Notes: generated by a model not told the origin, from the letters alone. 64,000 nt of DNA from Lamellibrachia columna (GCA_963662155.1 OY759273.1:23308536-23372535), one strand, 5' to 3'; shown: positions 23,185 through 38,107, counted from the first letter of the stretch. Translations and numbers: made by a program.

Positions 23185-26100
23185 GTAAGACGCAGTGTAT
23201 GCCATGCTAGTGGATGTCTCTGTAAGACGCAGTGTATGCCATGCTAGTGGATGTAACTGTCTCTGTAAGACGCAGTGTATGCCATGCTAGTGGATGTAAC
23301 TGTCTCTGTAAGACGCAGTGTATGCCATGCTAGTGGATGTAACTGTCTCTGTAAGACGCAGTGTATGTCATGCTAGTGGATGTAACTGTCTCTGTAAGAC
23401 GCCGTGTATGCCATGCTAGTGGATGTAACTGTCTCTGTAAGACGCAGTGTATGCCATGCTAGTGGATGTAACTGTAGAATATGTCATGCTAGTGGATGTA
23501 ACTGTCTCTGTAAGACGCAGTGTATGCCATGCTAGTGGATGTAACTGTAGTTTATGTCATGCTAGTGGGTGTAACTGTCTCTGTAAGACGCAGTGTATGT
23601 CATGCTAGTGGATGTAACTGTCTCTGTAAGACGCAGTGTATGTCATGCTAGTGGATGTAACTGTAGTGTATGCCATGCTAGTGGATGTAACTGTCTCTGA
23701 AAGACGCAGTGTATGTCATGCTAGTGGATGTAACTGTCTCTGTAAGACGCAGTGTATGTCATGCTAGTGGATGTTACTGTCTCTGTAAGACGCAGTGTAT
23801 GTCATGCTAGTGGGTGTAACTGTCTCTGTAAGACGCAGTGTATGTCATGCTAATGGGTGTAACTGTCTCTGAAAGACGCAGTGTATGTCATGTTAGTGGA
23901 TGTAACTGTCTCTGTAAGACGCAGTGTATGCCATGCTAGTGGATGTAACTGTCTCTGTAAGACGCAGTGTATGTCATGCTAGTGGATGTAACTGTAGTGT
24001 ATTCCATGCTAGTGGATGTAACTGTAGTGTGTGCCATGCTAGTGGATGTAACTGTAGTGTATGTCATGCAAGTGGATGTAACTGTCTCTGTAAGACGCAG
24101 TGTATGTCATGCTAGTGGATGTAACTGTAGTGTATGCCATCCTAGTGGATGTAACTGTAGTGTATGTCATGCTAGTGGATGTAACTGTAGTGTATGTCAT
24201 ACTAGTGGATGTAACTGTCTCTGTAAGACGCAGTGTATGTCATGCTAGTGGATGTAACTGTAGTGTATGCCATGCTAGTGGATTTAACTGTAGTGTATGT
24301 CATGCTAGTGGATGTAACTGTCTCTGTAAGACGCAGTGTATGTCATGCTAGTGGATGTAACTGTAGTGTATGCCATGCTAGTGGAAGTAACTGTAGTGTA
24401 TGTCATGCTAGTGGATGTAACTGTCTCTGTAAGACGCACTGTATGTCATGCTAGTGGATGTAACTGTAGTGTATGCCATGCTAGTGGATGTAACTGTCTC
24501 TGTAAGACGCAGTGTATGTCATGCTAGTGGATGTAACTGTCTCTGTAAGACGCAGTGTATGTCATGCTAGTGGATGTCATTGTCTCTGTAAGAGGCAGTG
24601 TATGTCATTCTTGTGGGTGTAACTGTCTCTGTAAGACGCAGTGTATGTCATGCTAATGGGTGTAACTGTCTCTGTAAGACGCAGTGTATGCCATGCTAGT
24701 GGATGTATATGTCTCTGTAAGACGCAGTGTATGTCATGCTAGTGGATGTAACTGTAGTGTATTCCATGCTAGTGGATGTAACTGTAGTGTATGCCATGCT
24801 AGTGGATGTAACTGTCTTTGTAAGACGCAGTGTATGTCATGCAAGTGGATGTAACTGACTCTGTAAGACGCAGTGTATGTCATGCTAGTGGATGTAACTG
24901 TAGTGTATGCCATCCTAGTGGATGTAACTGTAGTGTATGCCATGCTAGTGGATGTAACTGTAGTGTATGTCATGCTAGTGGATGTAACTGTCTCTGTAAG
25001 ACGCAGTGAATGCCATGCTAGTGGATGTAACTGTAGTGTATGCCATCCTAGTGGATGTAACTGTAGTGTATGCCATGCTAGTGGATGTAACTGTAGTGTA
25101 TGTCATGCTAGTGGATGTAACTGTCTCTGTAAGACGCAGTGTATGTCATGCTAGTGGATGTAACTGTAGTGTATGTCATGCTAGTGGATGTAACTGTCTC
25201 TGTAAGACGCAGTGTATGTCATGCTAGTGGATGTAACTGTAGTGTATGACATGCTAGTGTATGTAACTGTAGTGTATGTCATGCTAGTGGATGTAACTGT
25301 CTATGTAAGACGCAGTGTATGTCATGCTAGTGGATGTAACTGTAGTGTATGCCATACTAGTGGATGTAACTGTCTCTGTAAGACGCAGTGTATGTCATGC
25401 TAGTGGATGTAACTGTCTCTGTAATACGCAGTGTATGTCATGCTAGTGGATGTTATTGTCTCTGTAAGACGCAGTGTATGTCATGCTAGTGGGTGTAACT
25501 GTCTCTGTAAGACGCAGTGTATGTCATGCTAATGGGTGTAACTGTCTCTGTAAGGCGCAGTGTATGCCATGCTAGTGGATGTAACTGTCTCTGTAAGACG
25601 CAGTGTATGTCATGCTAGTGGATGTAACTGTAGTGTATTCCATGCTAGTGAATGTAACTGTAGTGTATGCCATGCTAGTGGATGTAACTGTCTCTGTAAG
25701 ACGCAGTGTATGTCATGCAAGTGGATGTAACTGACTCTGTAAGACGCAGTGTATGTCATGCTAGTGGGTGTAACTGTAGTGTATGCCATCCTAGTGGATG
25801 TAACTGTAGTATATGCCATGCTAGTGGATGTAACTGTAGTGTATGTCATGCTAGTGGATGTAACTATCTCTGTAAGACGCAGTGTATGTCATGCTAGTGG
25901 ATGTAACTGTAGTGTATGCCATCCTAGTGGATGTAACTGTAGTGTATGCCATGCTAGTGGATGTAACTGTAGTGTATATCATGCTAGTGGATGTAACTGT
26001 CTCTGTAAGACGCAGTGTATGTCATGATAGTGGATGTAACTATAGTGTATGCCATGCTAGTGGATGTAACTGTAGTGTATGTCATGCTAGTTGATGTAAC

Positions 26101-29100
26101 TGTCTCTGTAAGACGCAGTATATGTCATGCTAGTGGATGTAACTGTAGTGTATGCTATGCTAGTGGATGTAACTGTAGTGTATGTCATGCTAGTGGATTT
26201 AACTGTCTCTGTAAGACGCGTGTATGTCATGCTAGTGGATGTAACTGTCTCTGTAAGACGCAGTGTATGCCATGCTAGTGGATGTAACTGTAGTGTATGC
26301 CATGCTAGTGGATGTAACTGTCTTTGTAAGACGCAGTGTATGCCATGCTAGTGGATGTAACTGTCTCTGTAAGACGCAGTGTATGTCATGCTAGTGGATG
26401 TAACTGTAGTGTTTGCCATGCTAGTGGATGTAACTGTCTCTGTAAGACGCATTGTATGCCATGCTAGTGGATGTAACTGTCTCTGAAAGACGCAGTGTAT
26501 GCCATGCTAGTGGATGTAACTGTAGTGTATGCCATGCTAGTGGATGTAACTGTCTCTGAAAGACGCAGTGTATGCCATGCTAGTGGATGTAACTATAGTG
26601 TATGTCATGTTAGTGGATGTAACTGTCTCTGTAAGACGCAGTGTATGTCATGCTAGTTGGTGTAACTGTCTCTGAAAGACGCAGTGTATGCCATGCTAGT
26701 GGATGTAACTGTCTCTGAAAGACGCAGTGTAAGTCATGCTAGTGGATGTAACTGTAGTGTATGTCATGCTAGTGGATGCAACTGTCTCTGAAAGACGCAG
26801 TGTATGTCATGCTAGTGGATGTAACTGTAGTGTATGCCATCCTAGTGGATGTAACTGTAGTGTATGCCATGCTAATGGATGTAACTATAGTGTATGTCAT
26901 GCTAGTGGATGTAACTGTCTCTGTAAGACGCAGTGTATGTCATGCTAGTGGATGTATCTGTAGTGTATGCCATGCTAGTGGATGTAACTGTAGTGTATGT
27001 CATGCTAGTGGATGTAACTGTCTCTGTAAGACGCAGTGTATGTCATGCTAGGGGATGTAAATGTAGTGTATGCCATGCTAGTGGATGTAACTGTAGTGTA
27101 TGTCATGCTAGTGGATGTAACTGTCTCTGTAAGACGCAGTGCATGTCATGCTAGTGGATGTAACTGTAGTGTATGTCATGCTAGTGGATGTAACTGTCTC
27201 TGTAAGACGCAGTGTATGTCATGCTAGTGGATGTAACTGTCTCTGTAAGACGCAGTGTATGCCATGCTAGAGGATGTAAATGTAGTGTATGCCATGCTAG
27301 TGGATGTAACTGTCTCTGTAAGACGCAGTGTATGCCATGCTAGTGGATGTAACTGTCTCTGTAAGACGCAGTGTATGTCATGCTAGTGGATGTAACTGTA
27401 GTGTATGCCATGCTAGTGGATGTAACTGTCTCTGTAAGACGCAGTGTATTGCATGCTAGTGGATGTAACTGTAGTGTATGCCATGCTAGTGGATGTAACT
27501 GTCTCTGTAAGACGCAGTGTATGCCATGCTAGTGGATGAAAATGTAGTGTATGCCATGCTAGTGGATGTAACTGTCTCTGTAAGACGCAGTGTATGCCAT
27601 GCTAGTGGATGTAACTGTCTTTGTAAGACGCAGTGTATGTCATGCTAGAGGATGTAACTGTAGTGTATGCCATGCTAGTGGATGTAACTGTCTCTGTAAG
27701 ACGCAGTGTATGCCAAGCTAGTGGATGTAACTGTAGTGTATGCCATGCTAGTGGATGTAACTGTCTCTGTAAGACGCAGTGTATGTCATGCTAGTGGATG
27801 TAACTGTAGTGTATGCCATGCTAGTGGATGTAACTGTCTCTGTAAGACGCAGTGTATGCCATGCTAGTGGATGTAACTGTCTCTGAAAGACGCAGTGTAT
27901 GCCATGCTAGTGGATGTAACTGTAGTGTATGCCATGCTAGTGGATGTAACTGTCTCTGAAAGACGCAGTGTATGCCATGCTAGTGGATGTAATTGTAGTG
28001 TATGTCATGCTAGTGGATGTACCTGTCTCTGTAAGACGCAGTGTATGTCATGCTAGTGGATGTAACTGTCTCTGAAAGACGCAGTGTATGCCATGCTAGT
28101 GGATGTAACTGTCTCTGAAAGACGCAGTGTATGTCATGCTAGTGGATGTAACTGTAGTGTATGTCATGCTAGTGGATGTAACTGTCTCTGAAAGACGCAG
28201 TGTATGCCATGCTAGTGGACGTAACTGTCTCTGAAAGACGCAGTGTATGTCATGCTAGTGGATGTAACTGTAGTGTATGTCATGCTAGTGGATGCAACTG
28301 TCTCTGAAAGACGCAGTGTATGCCATTCTAGTGGATGTAACTGTCTCTGAAAGACGCAGTGTATGTCATGCTAGTGGATGTAGCTGTAGTGTATGTCTTG
28401 CTAGTGGATGTAACTGTAGCGTATGCCATGCTAGTGGATGTAACTGTCTCTGTAAGACGCAGTGTATGTCATGCTAGTGGATGTAACTGTCTCTGAAAGA
28501 CGCAGTGTATGTCATGCTAGTGGATGTAACTGTAGTGTATGTCATGCTAGTGGATGTAACTGTCTCTGAAAGACGCAGTGTATGCCATGCTAGTGGATGT
28601 AATTGTAGTGTATGTCATGCTAGTGGATGTAACTGTCTCTGAAAGACGCAGTGTATGCCATGCTAGTGGATGTAATTGTAGTGTATGTCATGCTAGTGGA
28701 TGTACCTGTCTCTGTAAGACGCAGTGTATGTCATGCTAGTGGATGTAACTGTCTCTGAAAGACGCAGTGTATGCCATGCTAGTGGATGTAACTGTCTCTG
28801 AAAGACGCAGTGTATGTCATGCTAGTGGATGTAACTGTAGTGTATGTCATGTTAGTGGATGTAACTGTCTCTGAAAGACGCAGTGTATGCCATGCTAGTG
28901 GACGTAACTGTCTCTGAAAGACGCAGTGTATGTCATGCTAGTGGATGTAACTGTAGTGTATGTCATGCTAGTGGATGCAACTGTCTCTGAAAGATGCAGT
29001 GTATGCCATTCTAGTGAATGTAACTGTCTCTGAAAGACGCAGTGTATGTCATGCTAGTGGATGTAGCTGTAGTGTATGTCTTGCTAGTGGATGTAACTGT

Positions 29101-32100
29101 AGCGTATGCCATGCTAGTGGATGTAACTGTCTCTGTAAGACGCAGTGTATGTCATGCTAGTGGATGTAACTGTCTCTGAAAGACGCAGTGTATGTCATGC
29201 TAGTGGATGTAACTGTAGTGTATGTCATGCTAGTGGATGTAACTGTCTCTGAAAGACGCAGTGTATGCCATGCTAGTGGATGTAACTGTAGTGTATGTCA
29301 TGCTAGTGGATGTAACTGTCTCTGTAAGACGCAGTGTATGCCATGCTAGTGTGTGTAACTGTCTCTGTAAGACTTAGTGTATGTCATGCTAGTGGATGTA
29401 ACTGTCTCTGTAAGACGCAGTGTATGTCATGCTAGTGGATGTAACTGTAGTGTATGTCATGCTAGTGGATGTAACTGTCTCTGTAATACGCAGTGTATGC
29501 CATGCTAGTGGATGTAAATGTAGTGTATGCCATGCTAGTGGATGTAACTGTAGTGTATGCCATCCTAGTGGATGCAACTGTAGTGTATGCCATGCTAGTG
29601 GATGTAACTGTAGTGTATGTCATGCTAGTGGATGTAACTGTCTCTGTAAGACGCAGTGTATGCCATGCTAGTGGATGTAACTGTAGTGTATGCCATGCTA
29701 GTGGATGTAAATGTAGTGTATGTCATGCTAGTGGATGTAATTGTCTCTGTAAGACGCAGTGTATGTCATGCTAGTGGATGTAACTGTAGTGTATGCCATG
29801 CTAGTGGATGTAACTGTAGTGTATGTCATGCTAGTGGATGTAACTGTCTCTGTAAGACGCAGTGTATGTCATGCTAGTGGATGTAACTGTCTCTGTAAGA
29901 CGCAGTGTATGCCATGGTAGTGAATGTAACTGTAGTGTATGCCATGCTAGTGGATGTAACTGTCTCTGTAAGACGCAGTGTATGCCATGCTAGTGGATGT
30001 AACTGTCTCTGTAAGACGCAGTGTATGTCATGCTAGTGGATGTAACTGTAGTGTATGCCATGCTAGTGGATGTAACTGTCTCTGTAAGACGCAGTGTATG
30101 CCATGGTAGTGGATGTAACTGTCTCTGAAAGACGCAGTGTATGCCATGCTAGAGGATTTAACTGTCTCTGTAAGACGCAGTGTATGTCATGCTAGTGGAT
30201 GTAACTGTAGTGTATGCCATGCTAGTGGATGTAACTGTCTCTGTAAGACGCAGTGTATGTCATGCTAGTGGATGTAACTGTAGTGTATGTCATGCTAGTG
30301 GATGTAACTGTCTCTGTAAGACGCAGTGTATGTCATGCTAGTGGACGTAACTGTCTCTGAAAGACGCAGTGTATGTCATGCTAGTGGATGTAACTGTAGT
30401 GTATGTCATGCTAGTGGATGTAACTGTCTCTGAAAGACGCAGTGTATGCCATGCTAGTGGATGTAACTGTCTCTGAAAGACGCAGTGTATGTCATGCTAG
30501 TGGATGTAACTGTAGTGTATGTCATGTTAGTGGATGTAACTGTCTCTGAAAGACGCAGTGTATGCCATGCTAGTGGACGTAACTGTCTCTGAAAGACGCA
30601 GTGTATGTCATGCTAGTGGATGTAACTGTAGTGTATGTCATGCTAGTGGATGCAACTGTCTCTGAAAGATGCAGTGTATGCCATTCTAGTGAATGTAACT
30701 GTCTCTGAAAGACGCAGTGTATGTCATGCTAGTGGATGTAGCTGTAGTGTATGTCTTGCTAGTGGATGTAACTGTAGCGTATGCCATGCTAGTGGATGTA
30801 ACTGTCTCTGTAAGACGCAGTGTATGTCATGCTAGTGGATGTAACTGTCTCTGAAAGACGCAGTGTATGTCATGCTAGTGGATGTAACTGTAGTGTATGT
30901 CATGCTAGTGGATGTAACTCTCTCTGAAAGACGCAGTGTATGCCATGCTAGTGGATGTAACTGTAGTGTATGTCATGCTAGTGGATGTAACTGTCTCTGT
31001 AAGACGCAGTGTATGCCATGCTAGTGTGTGTAACTGTCTCTGTAAGACTTAGTGTATGTCATGCTAGTGGATGTAACTGTCTCTGTAAGACGCAGTGTAT
31101 GTCATGCTAGTGGATGTAACTGTAGTGTATGTCATGCTAGTGGATGTAACTGTCTCTGTAATACGCAGTGTATGCCATGCTAGTGGATGTAAATGTAGTG
31201 TATGCCATGCTAGTGGATGTAACTGTAGTGTATGCCATCCTAGTGGATGCAACTGTAGTGTATGCCATGCTAGTGGATGTAACTGTAGTGTATGTCATGC
31301 TAGTGGATGTAACTGTCTCTGTAAGACGCAGTGTATGCCATGCTAGTGGATGTAACTGTAGTGTATGCCATGCTAGTGGATGTAAATGTAGTGTATGTCA
31401 TGCTAGTGGATGTAATTATCTCTGTAAGACGCAGTGTATGTCATGCTAGTGGATGTAACTGTAGTGTATGCCATGCTAGTGGATGTAACTGTAGTGTATG
31501 TCATGCTAGTGGATGTAACTGTCTCTGTAAGACGCAGTGTATGTCATGCTAGTGGATGTAACTGTCTCTGTAAGACGCAGTGTATGCCATGGTAGTGAAT
31601 GTAACTGTAGTGTATGCCATGCTAGTGGATGTAACTGTCTCTGTAAGACGCAGTGTATGCCATGCTAGTGGATGTAACTGTCTCTGTAAGACGCAGTGTA
31701 TGTCATGCTAGTGGATGTAACTGTAGTGTATGCCATGCTAGTGGATGTAACTGTCTCTGTAAGACGCAGTGTATGCCATGGTAGTGGATGTAACTGTCTC
31801 TGAAAGACGCAGTGTATGCCATGCTAGAGGATTTAACTGTCTCTGTAAGACGCAGTGTATGTCATGCTAGTGGATGTAACTGTAGTGTATGCCATGCTAG
31901 TGGATGTAACTGTCTCTGTAAGACGCAGTGTATGTCATGCTAGTGGATGTAACTGTAGTGTATGTCATGCTAGTGGATGTAACTGTCTCTGTAAGACGCA
32001 GTGTATGTCATGCTAGTGGACGTAACTGTCTCTGAAAGACGCAGTGTATGTCATGCTAGTGGATGTAACTGTAGTGTATGTCATGCTAGTGGATGTAACT

Positions 32101-32650
32101 GTAGTGTATGCCATGCTAGTGGATGTAACTGTAGTGTATGTCATGCTAGTGGATGTAACTGTCTCTGAAAGACGCAGTGTATGTCATGCTAGTGGATGTA
32201 ACTGTAGTGTATGTCATGCTAGTGGATGTAGCTGTCTCTGAAAGACGCAGTGTATGTCATGCTAGTGGATGTAACTGTAGTGTATGCCATGCTATTGGAT
32301 GTAACTGTCTCTGTAAGACGCAGTGTATGCCATGCTAGTGTGTGTAACTGTCTGTGTAAGACGCAGTGTATGTCATTCTAGTGGATGTAACTGTCTCTGT
32401 AAGACGCAGTGTATGTCATGCTAGTGGATGTAACTGTAGTGTATGTCATGCTAGTGGATGTAACTGTCTCTGTAAGACGCAGTGTATGCCATGCTAGTGG
32501 ATGTAACTGTAGTGTATGTCATGCTAGTGGATGTAACTGTCTCTGTAAGACGCAGTGTATGCCATGCTAGTGGATGTAACTGTAGTGTATGCCATGCTAG
32601 TGGATGTAACTGTAGTGTATGCCATGCTAGTGGATGTAACTGTCTCTGCC
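23185..32650 (+). repeat. 9.46-kb satellite built from 30-bp and 43-bp units
   Basis: The basic 30-mer runs gtatgycatgctagtgg then atgtaactgtagt. The 43-mer is the same unit with a 13-bp block ctctgtaagacgc (or ctctgaaagacgc) inserted before the final agt. Units alternate irregularly (43+30, 43+30+30 and so on), giving on the order of 250 units. The aaag variant of the 13-mer is concentrated to the right of about 27.8 kb. Short ORFs encoding HASGCNCSVC or VDVTVVYVML peptides arise only because 30 is divisible by three; the 43-mers shift frame, so no long protein exists. The array ends abruptly at tgtctctgcc. Confidence 0.97.
28722..32100 (+). repeat. 1,675-bp tandem duplication within the satellite
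   Basis: Private variants recur exactly 1,675 bp apart, for example gacttagtg at 29371 and 31046, and a ccattctagtgaatg unit at 29006 and 30681. The two blocks abut at about 30397. The second copy ends at about 32100. Only a few single-base differences are seen between the copies. Confidence 0.85.
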
Positions 32651-33446
32651 ATACACGATGGCGGCCAGTGGTCGATTATTTGCTGCCCCACACCCAGCTG
32701 GCTTACCGCTTAAGTCTACAGGAAAATCATCAATCATGTGTCTATGTAGAGTAGTAGAGATATTAGGTTACATTTTAAACAAGCCAGAATCAGCTATTTC
32801 CCACTCTCCTTAAAGTGGTATAATCATTAATAACCCTATGTGGCGACTGGGACAGGGTGTTGGATTATTCCGCAGGGACCAGTGCATTAAAGACAATTGG
32901 CTATACAGTGACGGAATATTAAGGTCAAACAGTCAGTATTCACGTGAAATAGTCAACATGGTTGAGCCTATTATATGTTGTAATTATGTTTATACGCATG
33001 AATACTGTTATTAAATATTTGCGAACATGTTTGTACTTGCACAGGTTACGGCAAGTCCTGGCTCCCTCCTGATTGTGGCCAGTCATCTTCTTTTCTTTCT
33101 TCTAGTCTTTCTTTTTGACGTATTAAATGTAGCCGACCCTAGAAGTTTTCATGACAAGGCAAGGAAAATACATCATTTATTTGCGACCCTGTATAAATCC
33201 AAGCATAAGGAGAAACATAAATATTTGCCGTCCGACCCAATCTATATACCTGTCAAAATACTGGAAATATGTTTTTATTATATCGGTCTGAAGACATTGT
33301 GGGTGAAATAGTTTTTTTGCGCTCGAGTAATATAATCGAATCTTATCGGCTGTGGATCATTCGACGATAGCAGGACAAATTAGTGTCCCGGCACGTTCGT
33401 GTGGAATTTTTCGGTAAAGAAAACTGTTAAAATTATACTTCTTATG
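32651..33446. other. Unique spacer right of the satellite
   Basis: No gene is supported. One open frame (33027-33311) is hydrophobic and lysine-rich with no recognised domain. The sequence ggttacggcaagtcctgg after a possible acceptor at 33043 could encode GYGKSW, but nothing helicase-like follows in frame. Confidence 0.4.
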
Positions 33447-34382
33447 TGCTCTTCCTCCTTGTTCCCTGCTATACAGGGGTGAGAGTCAGGTAAAGTATTG
33501 TCGAGCCACTCTTTCTGTTCTTTCTTTCCGTAGTTTTCTACCGGCCGCCCCATCTCTACATCTTTCATCTTCTCCCGATCTTTTCATGTCCCTCCTCACG
33601 CAGTCCTCCCATCTCACCTGTGGCCTTCCCCTTTTCCTGCGTCCTTGATATTTTTCTACCCCTGCTCTCTTTGCTAGTTTGCCTGCATCCATTCTTACCA
33701 AGTGGCCAGCCCATCTCATCCTGCTTCTCACCAATCTTCCTGTTAGGCTGCATATTTTTTGCATCCCAACCTCTTTCCTCAGGTCGCTCATCCTTCTTCT
33801 GTCCACCCTCTTTGTTCTTGTTATTCAACGAACCCAGTTATTCTCACACTCTTGCAGCTTCTGTTGTTGTTGTTCTGTCAACGCCACTGTCCCCAGACCA
33901 TACAGGCATACTGGTGCAACACACGTTCTCAGGACTTTCAATTTCAACTTTTTGAATTTTTTCTGTCCAACATGAGTCCCTCTACCTTTCTCCAAGCATT
34001 CGCTCCCGCTTGTGTCCGACGTCGTACTTCTGCCGCTGAATGTCCATCCTCCGTAACCATTCCTCCAAGGTACACAATTAAGCCATCCACTTGCTTGATC
34101 TCCTTACCATCCAACCTGATGTTCAACTCCTCTCTCTGGTGTCCAACCCACATCACTTCTGTCTTCTCTAGGCACATTCTCAGTCCGTGCTTTTCGAACA
34201 CCCCCTTCCATTCCACCAACACTTCCTGTAGGTCTTGTTTGCTTTCTGCTATTATGGCCAGATCGTCTGCATATATCATCTTCCTGAGAATATCCTTCGT
34301 GCTGATCTTCCTGCTGATTATTTCCATCACCATGATAAACAGTAAAGGGCTAAGGGCACTTCCTTGCCTCAAACCGATGTTA
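33447..34382 (-). pseudogene. 5'-truncated RTE-like LINE fragment
   Basis: Minus-strand sequence closely related to the element at 47356-49038. It starts at NIGLRQGSALSPLLFIMVME, includes catalytic YADDLAIIAESKQDLQE and YLGGMVTEDGHSAAEVR, then in another frame GRLVRSRMRWAGHLVRMDA and RRKRGRPQVRWEDCV, and ends with the shared tail ggaggaagagcac (33447-33461 on the complement). It lacks the endonuclease and the RT N-terminus. Frames are broken near 33940. Confidence 0.88.
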
Positions 34383-34520
34383 TATGTGCGCTTTATAAAA
34401 GAACCCTTCGTCATGTCAGACACCATCCTTAGATGGGACTTTTTTATTTTCGCTATTTCTCGAAATACTTCCCAGTGTTCTTATTCCAAAATCGGCTGAC
34501 CCCATTGCCTACAGTCCTCT
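34383..34520 (-). other. Coding-like flank of the RTE insertion
   Basis: The minus strand reads CRQWGQPILE, one TAA, then EHWEVFREIAKIKKSHLRM and SDMTKGSF with no other stop. It is not part of the related LINE at 47 kb. It may be a remnant of an unrecognised gene or transposon into which the RTE element landed. Confidence 0.25.
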
Positions 34521-35062
34521 GCGTTGACAGTGGCCGGCATGGCAGTTGCTGCGTTGACAGTGGCTGGCATGGCGGTTGCTGCGTTGACCGTGGCTGGCAT
34601 GGTGGTTGCTGCGTTGACAGTGGCTGGCATGGCGGTTGCTGCGTTGACAGTGGCTGGCATGGCGGTTGCTGCGTTGACAGTGGCTGGCATGGCGGTTGCT
34701 GCATTGACAGTGGCTGGCATGGCGGTTGTTTCGTTGACAGTGGCTGGCATGGCGGTTGCTGCGTTGACATTGGCTGGCATGGCGGTTGCTGCGTTGACAG
34801 TGGCTGGCATGGCAGTTGCTGCATTGACAGTGGCTGGCATGGCGGTTGTTTCGTTGACAGTGGCTGGCATGGCGGTTGCTGCGTTGACAGTGGCTGGCAT
34901 GGCGGTTGCTGCGTTGACAGTGGCTGGCATGGCGGTTGCTGCATTGACAGTGGCTGGCATGGCGGTTGCTGCATTGACAGTGGCTGGCATGGCGGTTGCT
35001 GCGTTGACAGTGGCTGGCACGGCGGTTGCTGCGTTGACAGTGGCTGGCATGGCAGTTGCTGC
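34521..35062. repeat. 30-bp minisatellite, 18 units
   Basis: Unit gcgttgacagtggctggcat followed by ggcggttgct, 18 nearly perfect copies. Because the unit is ten codons long, five reading frames appear open (for example CVDSGWHGGC on plus, TVNAATAMPA on minus). No start context or flanking exon supports translation, so I treat it as repeat only. Confidence 0.95.
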
Positions 35063-35137
35063 AGCTGTTACATGACTCATTGGAGCAGAAGCAAGTTCAG
35101 TCTGCAGAACACAAGTGGTCCCAATTATATAACATAT

Positions 35138-35283
<146 letters not shown>

Positions 35284-35609
35284 TTCATTTAAGGTTTTAA
35301 ATATTACATTATTTATATTAGCTGTAACTTAGAACGTAAGAAGGCTATTCGTTGTGTCAATGCTTGTATGCTTATATGCTGTTGATGTAAGTAATTAAAA
35401 TGTGATGTACTGGCAGGGAAGCTGTTATGCTCAACTGTATGTTAGCTCTAAATATATGAGGAAAGAATGTAAGCCCTTGAAGCCAATAGCTCAAGTTGGT
35501 TTGGCCCCACATATTATTACTGCATTATATGTATGTCATTGTTTAACATTATATGTCTTGCACTGTGAATGTGACCTGGAGAAAAAGTAGCTTCGGTAAA
35601 TGTGTTGTT

Positions 35610-37113
<1,504 letters not shown>

Positions 37114-37560
37114 TTTCGCGGTTCTTTTGATGTTCTGATCGGCATGCGAGTAATACGATTCCTTAATCCGCGCTAGTGACCCGCAGGTTAACTATAATCC
37201 ATCATTAGTTGCACTACCCCACTGAGGCCACTCAATGCATTGCCAGTATACCATCCTTGAGAACTGACCGAACTGAGTCCCTGAATACGTTTTACACTTT
37301 CAGTAAAAACATACCGTTTTCACGTTGATCGGGTTGAAATACACACACTTTTCCTTGGACAGGAGTCACATTCCACAAGTTACGCAAAATTATATTATCT
37401 TTTCAAGTTAGAGGAGCAAAAGAAAATACGCAGTTTTTTGCGTATAAACTATACAATGTTTCACGATATGTGCTGTAGATTAATTCATTTTCATAATATG
37501 TCGGTGAATTATTCACTTTAATTAACATTCTAATATACGCATAACATATTTTTTATTACT
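37114..37560 (-). other. Upstream region of the unknown gene
   Basis: No ORF of note. It lies between the ATG of exon 1 and the right inverted repeat, so it and the repeat probably carry the promoter. No TATA box is obvious near the start codon. Confidence 0.4.
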
Positions 37561-38107
37561 ACATTTATTTCATTTAAAGTACGAAATATGAAAGTAGTAA
37601 GCTTAATAGCATTGCAACTTGCATGCGTTAACGTGCGTTGGATACAGAAAATAAAACGTGGATTTTGTCGGGAGGATATGTCATATGATGCACGTACTAG
37701 CTGGCGATGTATAGAGTGACCCCCCCTCATGGCCACAACTCGGGAAACGTAGGGGTGACTACAGTGGCTAGTTTTAGTATTACGATAGTTGTATTACTAT
37801 TGCAATACTATTGCGATTATTTACCAGTTATTGCTATATATAGTATAATGTATTCGCGCTTAGCCAGGTAAGCTGCAGTCCCGAACATAATTTAATGGTG
37901 GCGCCATCGCGTGGCCTTGGATGCAATTGATTTGTAAGTTCACTGACGTCACTGCAACGCAGGACAGCTTTATCGGGACCGTGAGGGAAGCGCGTCGCGA
38001 CCATTGACTAATCCCATGCGCGCTTCACTGACTTGAACAGCGCGACGCGGAGCGGTGATTGACCAATCACATGCGCGCTTCACTGACATGGATGGCGCTT
38101 CATACAT
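37561..38107 (-). repeat. Right terminal inverted repeat
   Basis: Inverted copy of 21441-21804 with about 170 extra bp (37771-37940). Read inward on the minus strand it holds paired gtcagtgaagcgcgcatg subrepeats, an ATTGG (inverted CCAAT) motif and a TGACGTCA palindrome (about 37939-37946; the left copy has TGACGCCA at the same place), all upstream of the three-exon gene. Confidence 0.85.

Noticed and set aside
23185..32650. CRISPR-like array
   Set aside because: Units are contiguous tandem repeats without unique spacers, and the genome is eukaryotic.
23900..32760. Dozens of 60-94-codon frames with HASGCNCSVC or MLVDVTVVY peptides
   Set aside because: They are artefacts of the 30-bp unit being divisible by three. 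The 43-bp units shift the frame and no start, splice or poly(A) context recurs.
33027..33311. Possible helicase exon (GYGKSW after a cag acceptor) or membrane protein
   Set aside because: One six-residue P-loop-like match followed by a frame without helicase motifs; the other frame is merely hydrophobic.
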